This document shows, piece by piece, positions 1 to 6,994 of a DNA stretch of 35,103 bases. Below the pieces are notes generated by a model. The model was not told where the DNA came from. It did no database searches and worked only from the letters and a program-made list of their open reading frames with translations. The DNA lies in the NCBI GenBank assembly GCA_045656705.1, contig JAZORR010000037.1, positions 1 to 35,103 on the forward strand. The letters are read 5' to 3'. Each line of letters begins with the position of its first letter. The first letter of the stretch is position 1. This DNA is from RGIG4576 sp045656705 (lineage in GTDB: Bacteria > Bacteroidota > Bacteroidia > Bacteroidales > Muribaculaceae). A program made the translations under genes and the position numbers.

Positions 1-221
1 TCGAATGTCTTATATTGTGCTTGCGTGTAAAGCAGAGCATAAAAAGCCTTATCAGAAATAGACGTTAAATCATTTATATCTATAGATTTCAAAATAGTAT
101 ACGCACTATCGGCATCGCTATCTATCACACTATCGGCACACACCAATCTACTATCCACCGAGCGATTGCAAGCAGTAGATAACACAAAAAAGCACAATAA
201 TATGGCAAAAAGGTTTTTCAT
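1..221 (-). CDS. Lipoprotein, N-terminal part only (runs off the window)
   Basis: The reverse strand is open from an ATG at 219-221 to the window edge, giving 73 residues. The N-terminus is a lipoprotein signal: a Lys, a hydrophobic core and the lipobox LSTAC with Cys at residue 18. The mature part reads DSVIDSDADSAYTILKSI, then ALLYTQAQYKTF. This resembles the start of the TPR-containing lipoproteins common in Bacteroidales, where paired helices hold a D-S-A motif and a YALLLTQA-like helix; that assignment is inference from pattern memory. It is probably anchored in the inner or outer membrane. It lies downstream of alkD on the same strand, separated by a folded spacer, and has its own promoter-like sequence almost touching the start codon. 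The 3-prime end and any regulator domain are not visible. Confidence 0.8.
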   Translation of the reverse strand, partial: MKNLFAILLCFFVLSTACNRSVDSRLVCADSVIDSDADSAYTILKSIDINDLTSISDKAFYALLYTQAQYKTF

Positions 222-226
222 AATCG

Positions 227-258
227 CAAATGTACAAATTTTATTTGATATTACCCAA
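227..258 (-). promoter_or_regulatory. Bacteroidetes-type promoter candidate for the lipoprotein gene
   Basis: On the minus strand TACATTTG (227-234) matches the -7 consensus TAnnTTTG. A TTG (256-258) lies 21 bases upstream as a possible -33 element. Transcription would start within a few bases of the ATG at 219-221, so the mRNA would be nearly leaderless, or the match is fortuitous. Confidence 0.4.
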
Positions 259-278
259 CTCCTCACTCCCAACTGAAT
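257..278. repeat. 22-base spacer repeat, copy 1
   Basis: AACTCCTCACTCCCAACTGAAT here matches 20 of 22 bases of a sequence at 23410-23431. Both copies lie in intergenic sequence close to minus-strand gene ends. The function is unknown; it may be a low-complexity CTCCTCACT spacer repeat. Confidence 0.4.
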
Positions 279-290
279 AAAAGCCCTTGT

Positions 291-366
291 GGCTTCGTCT
301 AAGGTAACCGGGTACTTTAGTGCCCAGCGAAGTCATCCCAAAGGAAAGCGTGCCAATAAGGTACGC
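291..366. other. Compact multi-hairpin intergenic element
   Basis: Three inverted repeats sit within 76 bases. The outer stem pairs 291-297 (GGCTTCG) with 328-334 (CGAAGTC). It encloses GGGTAC-TTTA-GTGCCC (310-325). A separate hairpin GCGTGCC-AATAA-GGTACGC (348-366) follows. Each stem has a G-T wobble on one strand. The element lies between the alkD stop and the lipoprotein start, both on the minus strand. It may be an alkD 3-prime end structure, a small RNA or a REP-like element; no run of T follows that would mark a classical terminator. Confidence 0.45.
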
Positions 367-390
367 TATCTAAAATCTGATATATATGCT

Positions 391-1098
391 TTAATCTCTC
401 CCTAAATAGTGTGAGCGTGTTTCTTTTGGCAGTTTCTCTATCGCATAGCGAAGCATGGTGCGTGGCATATAGTGGGCGTGCTTGTCGAGAAACTCGGTGA
501 GTGTAGGCAGATGGCGTTTGCCCACTTCACGAAGCATCCATCCTGTAGCCTTGTGTATAAGGTCGTGTTTGTGTGATAAGAATTGTTCGGCAAGGTCTGT
601 GGTGGTGGCAAACTCACTATTGCGCACAAGTGTGAGGGTGCTTACTATGGCTATGCGTTGTTCCCACATATTGCTGCTTTGTGCAAATTGGTATAGAATG
701 TCGTGTGAATGTGTTCTATACCATTCACCGAGTAGGGTAGGGCAACTGAGGTCCACGAGGTCCCAATTGTTCACATAGCGAGTGTGAGCAAGGTAGAAGT
801 CCACTATTTCGCGACGAGTGGTTTCGTCTTTCGATTTCTTGTATCTAAGCACAAGGGCGATGAGTGCCGACAGTCGCATCTCGTGAATGGGCGAGGATAG
901 CAATGTGGCAATATCGTGAAAAGAAGCATTGATGTATTTCTTTGCCACTTCACGATTTTGTGGCACAGTGATGCCTATGAAAATATCACCTTCGCCATAC
1001 TCGCCTTTTCCTGTTTTGAAAAAACTCGAAAGAATTTTCACTTTCTCTGGATTGGCGATGGAGTGGAGCTCGTTTTGCCAAATTTCTGCTTGCGTCAT
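391..1098 (-). CDS. alkD: AlkD-type DNA alkylation repair protein (HEAT-like DNA glycosylase)
   Basis: This 235-residue all-helical protein matches the AlkD family, which excises N3- and N7-alkylated purines by base excision without base flipping. The visible active-site block NNWDLVD contains Trp112, Asp113 and Asp116. WEQRIAIV contains Arg148. These correspond to the Trp/Asp/Arg trio of the Bacillus cereus enzyme (family knowledge). The rest is helical repeats such as LSALIALVLRYK and HKATGWMLREVGK. Length is normal for the family. The protein is cytoplasmic and stands alone on the minus strand, divergent from ybeY, with a TAnnTTTG match 23 bases upstream of the start. No inducible (Ada-like) regulatory site is visible. 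Confidence 0.9.
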   Translation of the reverse strand: MTQAEIWQNELHSIANPEKVKILSSFFKTGKGEYGEGDIFIGITVPQNREVAKKYINASFHDIATLLSSPIHEMRLSALIALVLRYKKSKDETTRREIVDFYLAHTRYVNNWDLVDLSCPTLLGEWYRTHSHDILYQFAQSSNMWEQRIAIVSTLTLVRNSEFATTTDLAEQFLSHKHDLIHKATGWMLREVGKRHLPTLTEFLDKHAHYMPRTMLRYAIEKLPKETRSHYLGRD

Positions 1099-1120
1099 TG
1101 TGTTATGATTTTTACTGCGT

Positions 1121-1128
1121 CAAAATTA
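1121..1128 (-). promoter_or_regulatory. -7 element candidate for alkD
   Basis: The minus strand reads TAATTTTG, an exact TAnnTTTG match, 23 bases upstream of the alkD ATG. No clear -33 TTTG is found at the expected distance, so this is a partial promoter call. Confidence 0.35.
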
Positions 1129-1340
1129 CGAAAATCTCTTGAAAACTCTCACCCATTTACCCGTAAGAGTGGAAATTTTAAATTCTCACGCATTTAAAAT
1201 TCTTCTAAAGTTCAATAAATCAGACTTATAACTGCGTTTTGAACTGCTTTGTAGTAATGCTTAGTAAATTTGGAATAATTCATAAAATCTGCATAATGTA
1301 AATTTATGTTAATTTGGTGCTTACATTGTCAATTCTATAG

Positions 1341-1348
1341 TATCTTTG
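1341..1348 (+). promoter_or_regulatory. -7 element candidate for the ybeY-mnmG transcript
   Basis: TATCTTTG matches TAnnTTTG, 19 bases before the ybeY ATG. The upstream TTG at 1326-1328 is closer than the usual spacing of about 20 and the TTTG at 1313-1316 is farther, so the -33 element is uncertain. The rest of the 269-base alkD-ybeY spacer is AT-rich with nothing else recognisable. Confidence 0.5.
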
Positions 1349-1367
1349 TGAGTAATTTAGGTTAATT

Positions 1368-1796
1368 ATGTCGACAATAAATTTTATATCTAAAAAAATT
1401 GAGATGCCTGCCTTCGACCAAGACAAAGTGAAGGCGTGGATAGAGGAGGTGGCTCTCTTGCACAATCGCAAGGTGGGCGACCTGACTTACATTTTTTGCA
1501 ACGACGAGAAGATACTCGAAGTGAATATTGAGTTTCTTCAGCACGACTATTATACCGACATCATTACCTTCGACTATTCTACCAAACGCAAAATCAGTGG
1601 CGACCTTTTTATCTCGCTCGACACTGTGGCAAGCAATGCTGAACTCTTTGGCAAGGAATACGACGAGGAATTTATGCGTGTGGTGATACATGGCGTGCTT
1701 CACCTGTGTGGTATCAACGACAAGGGTGAGGGAGAGCGTGAGATTATGGAACAACACGAAAATGATGCCTTGGCATTGTGGAAGAAATATAACTAA
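1368..1796 (+). CDS. ybeY: Endoribonuclease YbeY (rRNA maturation / ribosome quality control)
   Basis: A 142-residue member of the UPF0054/YbeY family, a zinc metalloprotein acting in 16S rRNA 3-prime maturation and ribosome quality control. The diagnostic motif is HGVLHLCGINDK, with His108 and His112 as metal ligands. In the E. coli-type motif HGxLHLxGYDH a third His follows; here that position is Asp118. This D-K ending looks typical of Bacteroidetes members rather than a broken enzyme (inference). The gene is first in a plus-strand housekeeping cluster, and its stop lies 10 bases before the mnmG start. The ATG at 1368 gives the family's usual N-terminal length. Confidence 0.93.
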   Translation: MSTINFISKKIEMPAFDQDKVKAWIEEVALLHNRKVGDLTYIFCNDEKILEVNIEFLQHDYYTDIITFDYSTKRKISGDLFISLDTVASNAELFGKEYDEEFMRVVIHGVLHLCGINDKGEGEREIMEQHENDALALWKKYN

Positions 1797-1806
1797 ATTC
1801 GCGAAG

Positions 1807-3684
1807 ATGAAGTTTGAATATGATGTAATAGTGATAGGTGCAGGGCACGCAGGCTGTGAGGCTGCTTGTGCGGCTGCCAACCTTGGTTCGAGCACTTTGT
1901 TGATTACTCTCGACATGAATAAGATTGCACAAATGAGTTGCAATCCGGCTGTGGGTGGTATCGCTAAGGGGCAAATAGTGCGCGAAATTGATGCCTTGGG
2001 TGGATATATGGGTATTGTTACCGACCGCTCGGCTATTCAGTTCCGTATGCTCAACCGATCTAAAGGTCCTGCTATGTGGAGTCCGCGTGCGCAAAGCGAC
2101 CGTATACGATTTATGGCAGAATGGCGTAATGTCGTAGAGAATACTCCTAATCTATATATTTGGCAAGACGATGCCGTTGGTTTTGTGATTGAAAACGATG
2201 CTGTAGTAGGCGTGAAAACTGCCTTCGGTGTGGAATTTCGCACTAAATCGGTGGTGCTTACTGCGGGTACTTTCCTCAATGGTCTTATGCATGTGGGAAG
2301 GGTGCAAATCAAGGGTGGACGTGTGTCGGAACCTGCATCACATGGTATCACTGAGCAACTTCGTGAGCTTGGTTTCACTACCGAGCGAATGAAGACTGGT
2401 ACACCAGTGCGTATAGATGCTCGTACTATCAATTTCGACCTTGCCGAAAAGCAGGAAGGCGACAATGATTACCATAAGTTCTCCTATCTTCCCGATGTGA
2501 AGAGAGTGCTGAAGCAACGCCCTTGTTGGATAGTGAACACTAATAGTGAAGTGCACGAAATCTTGCGTGAGGGATTGCCTGATTCGCCTCTTTATAATGG
2601 TCAGATACAAAGCATCGGTCCTCGTTACTGTCCAAGTATCGAAACCAAGATTGTTACCTTTGCCGATAAGGATTCACACCAACTTTTCTTAGAGCCTGAA
2701 GGTGAAACCACGCACGAATATTATGTGAATGGTTTCTCGTCTTCGCTTCCTCTTGAGGTGCAATTCAATGCTCTGAAGAAGGTGCCTGCGCTTGAAAATG
2801 TGCAAATTTATCGCCCTGGTTATGCTATCGAATACGACTTCTTCGATCCTACTCAATTGAAGCATACACTCGAAACCAAGAAGGTGAAAAACCTCTTCTT
2901 TGCAGGGCAGGTGAATGGTACTACAGGCTACGAAGAAGCAGCAGGGCAGGGCTTGATTGCGGGTATTAATGCTCACCAAAATGTGGTGGGTGGCGAGCCA
3001 TTTACGCTTGGTCGTGACGAAGCTTATATAGGTGTGCTTATCGATGACTTGGTGACTAAGGGTGTAGACGAACCATATCGTATGTTCACCTCGCGTGCCG
3101 AATATCGCATTCTTTTGCGTCAAGATGATGCCGATATGCGATTGACCGAAAAGTCTTATCGTCTCGGTCTTGCTTCCCAAGAACGCTACGATTTGATGGT
3201 AGCGAAGCGCGAACAGCGAGATGCTTTGGTCCATTTCTGTAAGGAATTTTCTATCAAGCCTGCATTGATAAATGACGATTTGGAACGACTTGGCACTTCT
3301 CCTCTCAAGGAGGGTTGTAAATTGCATTCTTTGGTGCTTCGCCCTCAACTCGACATTAATAAACTTGCCGAAGTGGTGATGCCTTTGAAGAATTTCATCG
3401 ACACTATAGAGGAGGCTCGTCGTGATGAAATTGTTGAGGCTGCTGAAATCCTTATCAAATATCAAGGATATATCGATCGCGAAAAGATGATTGCCGAAAA
3501 GGTGATGCGTCTTGAGCATGTGAAGCTTCGTGGTAAATTGAATTATAGCGAAATTCAAGCCATCTCTACCGAAGCACGTCAGAAGCTCGAAAAGATTGAT
3601 CCCGAAACTGTGGCACAAGCTGCACGCATTCCCGGTATATCTCCGAGCGACATTAATATATTGCTCTTATTATTAGGACGATAA
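1807..3684 (+). CDS. mnmG: tRNA uridine 5-carboxymethylaminomethyl modification enzyme MnmG (GidA)
   Basis: A 625-residue FAD protein that, with MnmE, installs the (carboxymethyl)aminomethyl group on wobble U34 of several tRNAs. The N-terminus YDVIVIGAGHAGCEAA is the dinucleotide-binding GxGxxG (Gly11, 13, 16). Further family blocks are MSCNPAVGGIAKG, GTFLNG, RMKTGTPVR and FAGQVNGTTGYEEAAGQG; the C-terminal helical MnmE-binding domain ends in IPGISPSDINILLL. The reading frame stays open upstream into ybeY, but the ATG at 1807 gives the canonical start, 10 bases after the ybeY stop. Length equals the family norm. In many bacteria gidA lies near the replication origin; the parS site just after the stop fits that. 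mnmE is not in the window. Confidence 0.97.
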   Translation: MKFEYDVIVIGAGHAGCEAACAAANLGSSTLLITLDMNKIAQMSCNPAVGGIAKGQIVREIDALGGYMGIVTDRSAIQFRMLNRSKGPAMWSPRAQSDRIRFMAEWRNVVENTPNLYIWQDDAVGFVIENDAVVGVKTAFGVEFRTKSVVLTAGTFLNGLMHVGRVQIKGGRVSEPASHGITEQLRELGFTTERMKTGTPVRIDARTINFDLAEKQEGDNDYHKFSYLPDVKRVLKQRPCWIVNTNSEVHEILREGLPDSPLYNGQIQSIGPRYCPSIETKIVTFADKDSHQLFLEPEGETTHEYYVNGFSSSLPLEVQFNALKKVPALENVQIYRPGYAIEYDFFDPTQLKHTLETKKVKNLFFAGQVNGTTGYEEAAGQGLIAGINAHQNVVGGEPFTLGRDEAYIGVLIDDLVTKGVDEPYRMFTSRAEYRILLRQDDADMRLTEKSYRLGLASQERYDLMVAKREQRDALVHFCKEFSIKPALINDDLERLGTSPLKEGCKLHSLVLRPQLDINKLAEVVMPLKNFIDTIEEARRDEIVEAAEILIKYQGYIDREKMIAEKVMRLEHVKLRGKLNYSEIQAISTEARQKLEKIDPETVAQAARIPGISPSDINILLLLLGR

Positions 3685-3692
3685 ATAAAAAT

Positions 3693-3708
3693 TGTTTCAC
3701 GTGGAACA
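3693..3708. other. parS: parS centromere-like site (ParB/Spo0J binding)
   Basis: The 16 bases TGTTTCACGTGGAACA are a near-perfect palindrome. They differ at one position from the widely conserved bacterial parS TGTTTCACGTGAAACA; the symmetric variant TGTTCCACGTGGAACA is also a known ParB site. The site lies in the 50-base mnmG-apt gap, 9 bases after the mnmG stop, where no terminator or promoter is evident. ParB would nucleate here for chromosome segregation. parA and parB are not in this window, so the call rests on the motif and the mnmG context. Confidence 0.8.
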
Positions 3709-3734
3709 TTAACTTAACTAAATATATTTTTTTT

Positions 3735-4268
3735 ATGGAAGAAAACAAAATGGAAAGAGTAAAGAGTCTTATTCGTGATATTCCAGATTTCCCTCAAAAA
3801 GGAATTCTTTTCCGCGATTTGACTACAGCGTTGAAAGATGGACAAGCTTTGCACGAAATAGGCGAGACATTGCGCGATATGTACAAAGATCTTGGTGTTA
3901 CTAAGGTAGTGGGTATTGAAGCTCGTGGTTTTATCGGTGGCTCTATTCTTGCTTATGAATTGAATGCTGGGTTTGTGCCTTTGCGTAAGCCTGGTAAATT
4001 GCCTGCAATCACTATCAATAAAACTTATGCCAAGGAATACGGTACCGATACTATCGAAATCCATCGCGATGCAATCGATGAAAATGATATCGTGGTAATT
4101 CACGACGACCTTCTTGCTACTGGTGGTACTATGGCTGCTGCCTACGAACTTGTGAAGAGTCTTAACCCAAAGAAGGTGTATATCAATTTCGTTGTGGAAT
4201 TGTCGGCTCTTAATGGTCGTGCTGCGTTCCCTGCTGATGCTGAAATCACTTCGTTGATCACTTATTAA
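3735..4268 (+). CDS. apt: Adenine phosphoribosyltransferase
   Basis: A 177-residue type I phosphoribosyltransferase that converts adenine and PRPP to AMP in purine salvage. The PRPP-binding loop is VVIHDDLLATGGT (120-132). Other family blocks are DIPDFPQKGILFRDLT near the N-terminus, VGIEARGFIGG (59-69) and RKPGKLP (84-90). The ATG at 3735 follows a long T run; a second in-frame ATG at 3750 would shorten the protein by five residues and also fits the family start (MERVKSLIRDIPDFP). The gene lies downstream of the parS site and only 8 bases before the likely uvrC start, suggesting co-transcription with uvrC and dtd. Cytoplasmic. Confidence 0.96.
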   Translation: MEENKMERVKSLIRDIPDFPQKGILFRDLTTALKDGQALHEIGETLRDMYKDLGVTKVVGIEARGFIGGSILAYELNAGFVPLRKPGKLPAITINKTYAKEYGTDTIEIHRDAIDENDIVVIHDDLLATGGTMAAAYELVKSLNPKKVYINFVVELSALNGRAAFPADAEITSLITY

Positions 4269-4276
4269 TACCTATA

Positions 4277-6085
4277 GTGAGTGTGAGCTCTCGTGAGGAA
4301 CTGATGCTTAAAGTAGGGCTGTTGCCCGATTCTCCTGGTGTCTATTTGTATTTCGATGGCGAGGGGAAGGTTATCTATGTGGGCAAGGCTAAACGATTGA
4401 AACGACGCGTAAGCTCTTATTTCAATCGTGTGCATAGTGTGGCTCGCACCAATGTGCTGGTGAAGAATATTCGCGACCTTAAATATATTGTCGTGGATAC
4501 CGAAGAAGATGCTTTGCACCTTGAGAATAGTCTTATCAAAGAGCATAAGCCTCGCTATAATGTGTTATTAAAAGACGATAAGTCATACCCGTGGATTTGT
4601 GTAACTAATGAGTTATATCCACGGGTATTTCTCACTCGAGAAACGCCTAAAAGGGGTGGCAAGTTCTATGGTCCGTATTCCAATGTGAATGTGGCTCGCA
4701 CTGTTATCGAACTTATTCGTGAATTATATCCTTTGCGCACTTGCAGGCATGTGTTCACTCAGGATATGGTGGAGCGTGGTAAGATAGGACTATGTTTGCA
4801 ATACCATATTAAGAATTGCCGTGGATGTTGTCAAGGTGAGATCTCAAGCGAGGAATACCAAAAATATATCGATGAAATCAGACAAATCCTGAATGGTAAC
4901 ACACAGCAATTGTGTGATTATCTCGTAGAGGAGATGGGCAAACTTGCAAGCGAACTTCGTTTTGAGGAGGCTCAAGTGATTAAGCAAAAGTACGAATTAG
5001 TCGAGAAATATCGTGCAAAATCAGTGATTGTGAGTTCGCATATTACCGATGTGGATGTTTTTGCCGTTGAACGTGACGATTCTTGTGCCTATATCAATTA
5101 TTTGCACTTGCGTAATGGTTCTATTGTGCAATGCTTCACTCTTGAGTATTCTATGAAGATGGAGGAGAGCGATGAAGAGTTGCTTTCTATCGCTATTGCC
5201 GAAATCATCGCTAAATTCGACCGAAAACCGCGTGAAATCATCGTCCCTGTGTTGCCCGAAGTGGGTATTGAAGGAGTACTCTTCAATGTACCTAAAATAG
5301 GTGATAAAAAGAAATTGCTTGATATTGCATTGAAGAATGCCAAGCAATATATGCTCGATAAGCGTACACAATCCGAAAAACTTAATCCTCAACAACGCAC
5401 TATGTGCGTGCTTATGACTATGCAACGAGATTTCCGTCTTACCGAATTACCTCATCACATTGAGTGCTTCGATAATTCAAATACGCAGGGCACTAATCCT
5501 GTGGCATCGTGTGTGGTGTTTAAGGATGCAGCTCCATCCAAGCGCGATTATCGACACTTCAATATAAAGACTGTGGAAGGACCCGATGACTTTGCTTCGA
5601 TGAAGGAAGTGCTTACAAGGCGTTACACGCGTCTTATGGAGGAAGGTGAAGACTTACCTCAGCTTGTGATCGTAGACGGCGGTAAGGGGCAGTTGAGTGC
5701 GGCTGTGGAGGCGTTTGATGCTATGGGTATAAGGGGTAAGGTAGCTCTTGTGGGTATAGCCAAGCGTTTGGAGGAAATATATTTTCCAGGTGATAGTGTG
5801 CCGTTGTATATAGATAAGAATAGTGAATCGCTGCGTGTGGTCCAACGCCTGCGCGACGAGGCCCACCGTTTCGGTATCACTCACCATCGCAATCGCCGTA
5901 GTAAGGGACAAACTGTTTCTGTACTCGATGGCATTAAAGGTGTGGGTGCTGCCACGCGCGACACTTTGCTCAAGCATTTCAAGAGCGTGAAGCGTATTCG
6001 TGAGGCATCGTTAGAGGATATAGCTGCAGTTGTGGGCAATGCTAAGGCTAAGATTGTGGTAGAAGGATTAAAGAACGAAAACTAA
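4277..6085 (+). CDS. uvrC: Excinuclease ABC subunit C (UvrC)
   Basis: The 602-residue dual nuclease of nucleotide excision repair, incising on both sides of the lesion after UvrAB recognition. The domains are complete. The GIY-YIG nuclease has GVY (21-23), YVGKAK (34-39), Arg43 and Glu83. Four Cys fit the Fe-S cluster spacing (156, 173, 181, 185). The UVR motif spans about 205-245. The RNase H-like nuclease has Asp399, Asp467 and His530. A helix-hairpin-helix pair sits around 545-600. The start is ambiguous: GTG at 4277 gives the usual N-terminal length, while an ATG at 4304 has a GAGGAA Shine-Dalgarno-like sequence 5 bases upstream and still retains the nuclease domain. The stop lies 4 bases before dtd. 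Confidence 0.96.
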   Translation: MSVSSREELMLKVGLLPDSPGVYLYFDGEGKVIYVGKAKRLKRRVSSYFNRVHSVARTNVLVKNIRDLKYIVVDTEEDALHLENSLIKEHKPRYNVLLKDDKSYPWICVTNELYPRVFLTRETPKRGGKFYGPYSNVNVARTVIELIRELYPLRTCRHVFTQDMVERGKIGLCLQYHIKNCRGCCQGEISSEEYQKYIDEIRQILNGNTQQLCDYLVEEMGKLASELRFEEAQVIKQKYELVEKYRAKSVIVSSHITDVDVFAVERDDSCAYINYLHLRNGSIVQCFTLEYSMKMEESDEELLSIAIAEIIAKFDRKPREIIVPVLPEVGIEGVLFNVPKIGDKKKLLDIALKNAKQYMLDKRTQSEKLNPQQRTMCVLMTMQRDFRLTELPHHIECFDNSNTQGTNPVASCVVFKDAAPSKRDYRHFNIKTVEGPDDFASMKEVLTRRYTRLMEEGEDLPQLVIVDGGKGQLSAAVEAFDAMGIRGKVALVGIAKRLEEIYFPGDSVPLYIDKNSESLRVVQRLRDEAHRFGITHHRNRRSKGQTVSVLDGIKGVGAATRDTLLKHFKSVKRIREASLEDIAAVVGNAKAKIVVEGLKNEN

Positions 6086-6089
6086 CTAT

Positions 6090-6542
6090 ATGAGAATAGT
6101 AATACAAAGAGTACTGAATGCATCGGTATCTATTGAGGGTAAATTGCATTCGGCTATCGATAAAGGAATGATGATACTTGTGGGTGTGGCTGAAGGCGAC
6201 ACCGAGCTAGATATGGAGTGGTTGGCGGCGAAGGCTGCCAATATGCGCATTTTCGACGATGAGAATGGCGTGATGAATCGTAGTGTGATAGATGTGGCAG
6301 GCGAGGTGCTTGCCGTGAGTCAGTTCACGCTTAATGCGTCTACCAAGAAAGGTAATCGTCCGTCATATATTCATGCTGCTGGTCACGACTTGGCTGTTCC
6401 GCTCTATGAGAAATTTTGTGAGCGAGTGCAAGAGTTGGTTGGTCGAGAAGTGAAGCGTGGTGTCTTTGGTGCCGATATGCAAGTATCGCTTATCAACGAC
6501 GGACCCGTGACTATTATTGTAGATTCCAAATTAAAAGAGTAA
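6090..6542 (+). CDS. dtd: D-aminoacyl-tRNA deacylase
   Basis: A 150-residue DTD-family protein that hydrolyses D-amino acids (for example D-Tyr) from mischarged tRNA, a homodimeric cytoplasmic proofreading enzyme. The two signature motifs are present: SQFTL (77-81) and the cross-subunit Gly-Pro motif NDGPVT (136-141). The KKGNRPSY block (86-93) is also typical. Length is normal. The ATG follows the uvrC stop by 4 bases, so translation is probably coupled. The next gene lies 106 bases away, so the tight part of the operon appears to end here, although no hairpin terminator is visible in that gap. Confidence 0.95.
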   Translation: MRIVIQRVLNASVSIEGKLHSAIDKGMMILVGVAEGDTELDMEWLAAKAANMRIFDDENGVMNRSVIDVAGEVLAVSQFTLNASTKKGNRPSYIHAAGHDLAVPLYEKFCERVQELVGREVKRGVFGADMQVSLINDGPVTIIVDSKLKE

Positions 6543-6648
6543 CTTTGAAGGTGAAAAGGCTCTCTCTACATTTTCTTCAAAAAAATGCAGATTGAGAATT
6601 GAAAATATCGACCACGAGGTCAAGTTTTGAAAAAATATTGCAAGGAAA

Positions 6649-6987
6649 ATGACTTTAAAAGAGGCTCAAAAGCGTGTCGACGACTGGATTTCTACTTATG
6701 GAGTGCAGTATTTCAGCGAGTTAACTAATATGGCTATCCTTACAGAGGAGGTGGGAGAGGTGGCGCGAATTATCTCCAGAAAATTTAGCGACCAGTCTTT
6801 CAAGCCTTCTGATGAGGGAAAAGACCTTGCCGACGAGCTTGCCGATGTGCTTTGGGTGGTGATGTGCCTTGCCAATCAAACTGGCATCGATCTCACTGAG
6901 GCACTTGAACGCAATTTTGAGAAAAAGACATCTCGTGATAGTACGAGACATAAAAACAATGAGAAATTAAATAACAATAATAAATAA
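6649..6987 (+). CDS. MazG-type nucleotide pyrophosphohydrolase
   Basis: A 112-residue all-alpha NTP pyrophosphohydrolase of the MazG/YpjD type. The metal-binding pattern is EEVGE (33-37) followed after about 25 residues by DELAD (62-66), matching ExxE...ExxD. Such small single-domain members hydrolyse (d)NTPs, sometimes non-canonical ones, to the monophosphate. The substrate of this one cannot be told from sequence. AAGGA upstream of the ATG is a plausible ribosome binding site. The C-terminal tail is Lys/Asn-rich and probably disordered. The stop is 7 bases before deoC, so the two nucleotide-metabolism genes are likely translated from one mRNA. Confidence 0.85.
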   Translation: MTLKEAQKRVDDWISTYGVQYFSELTNMAILTEEVGEVARIISRKFSDQSFKPSDEGKDLADELADVLWVVMCLANQTGIDLTEALERNFEKKTSRDSTRHKNNEKLNNNNK

Positions 6988-6994
6988 TCTAATT

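Noticed and set aside
1690..1806. N-terminal extension of MnmG from an in-frame ATG at 1690
   Set aside because: It overlaps the conserved ybeY metal motif in another frame; the family start MKFEYDVIVIGAGHAG lies at 1807.
2689..3618. 309-codon minus-strand open frame within mnmG
   Set aside because: It lies wholly within the conserved MnmG coding sequence and has no recognisable domain.
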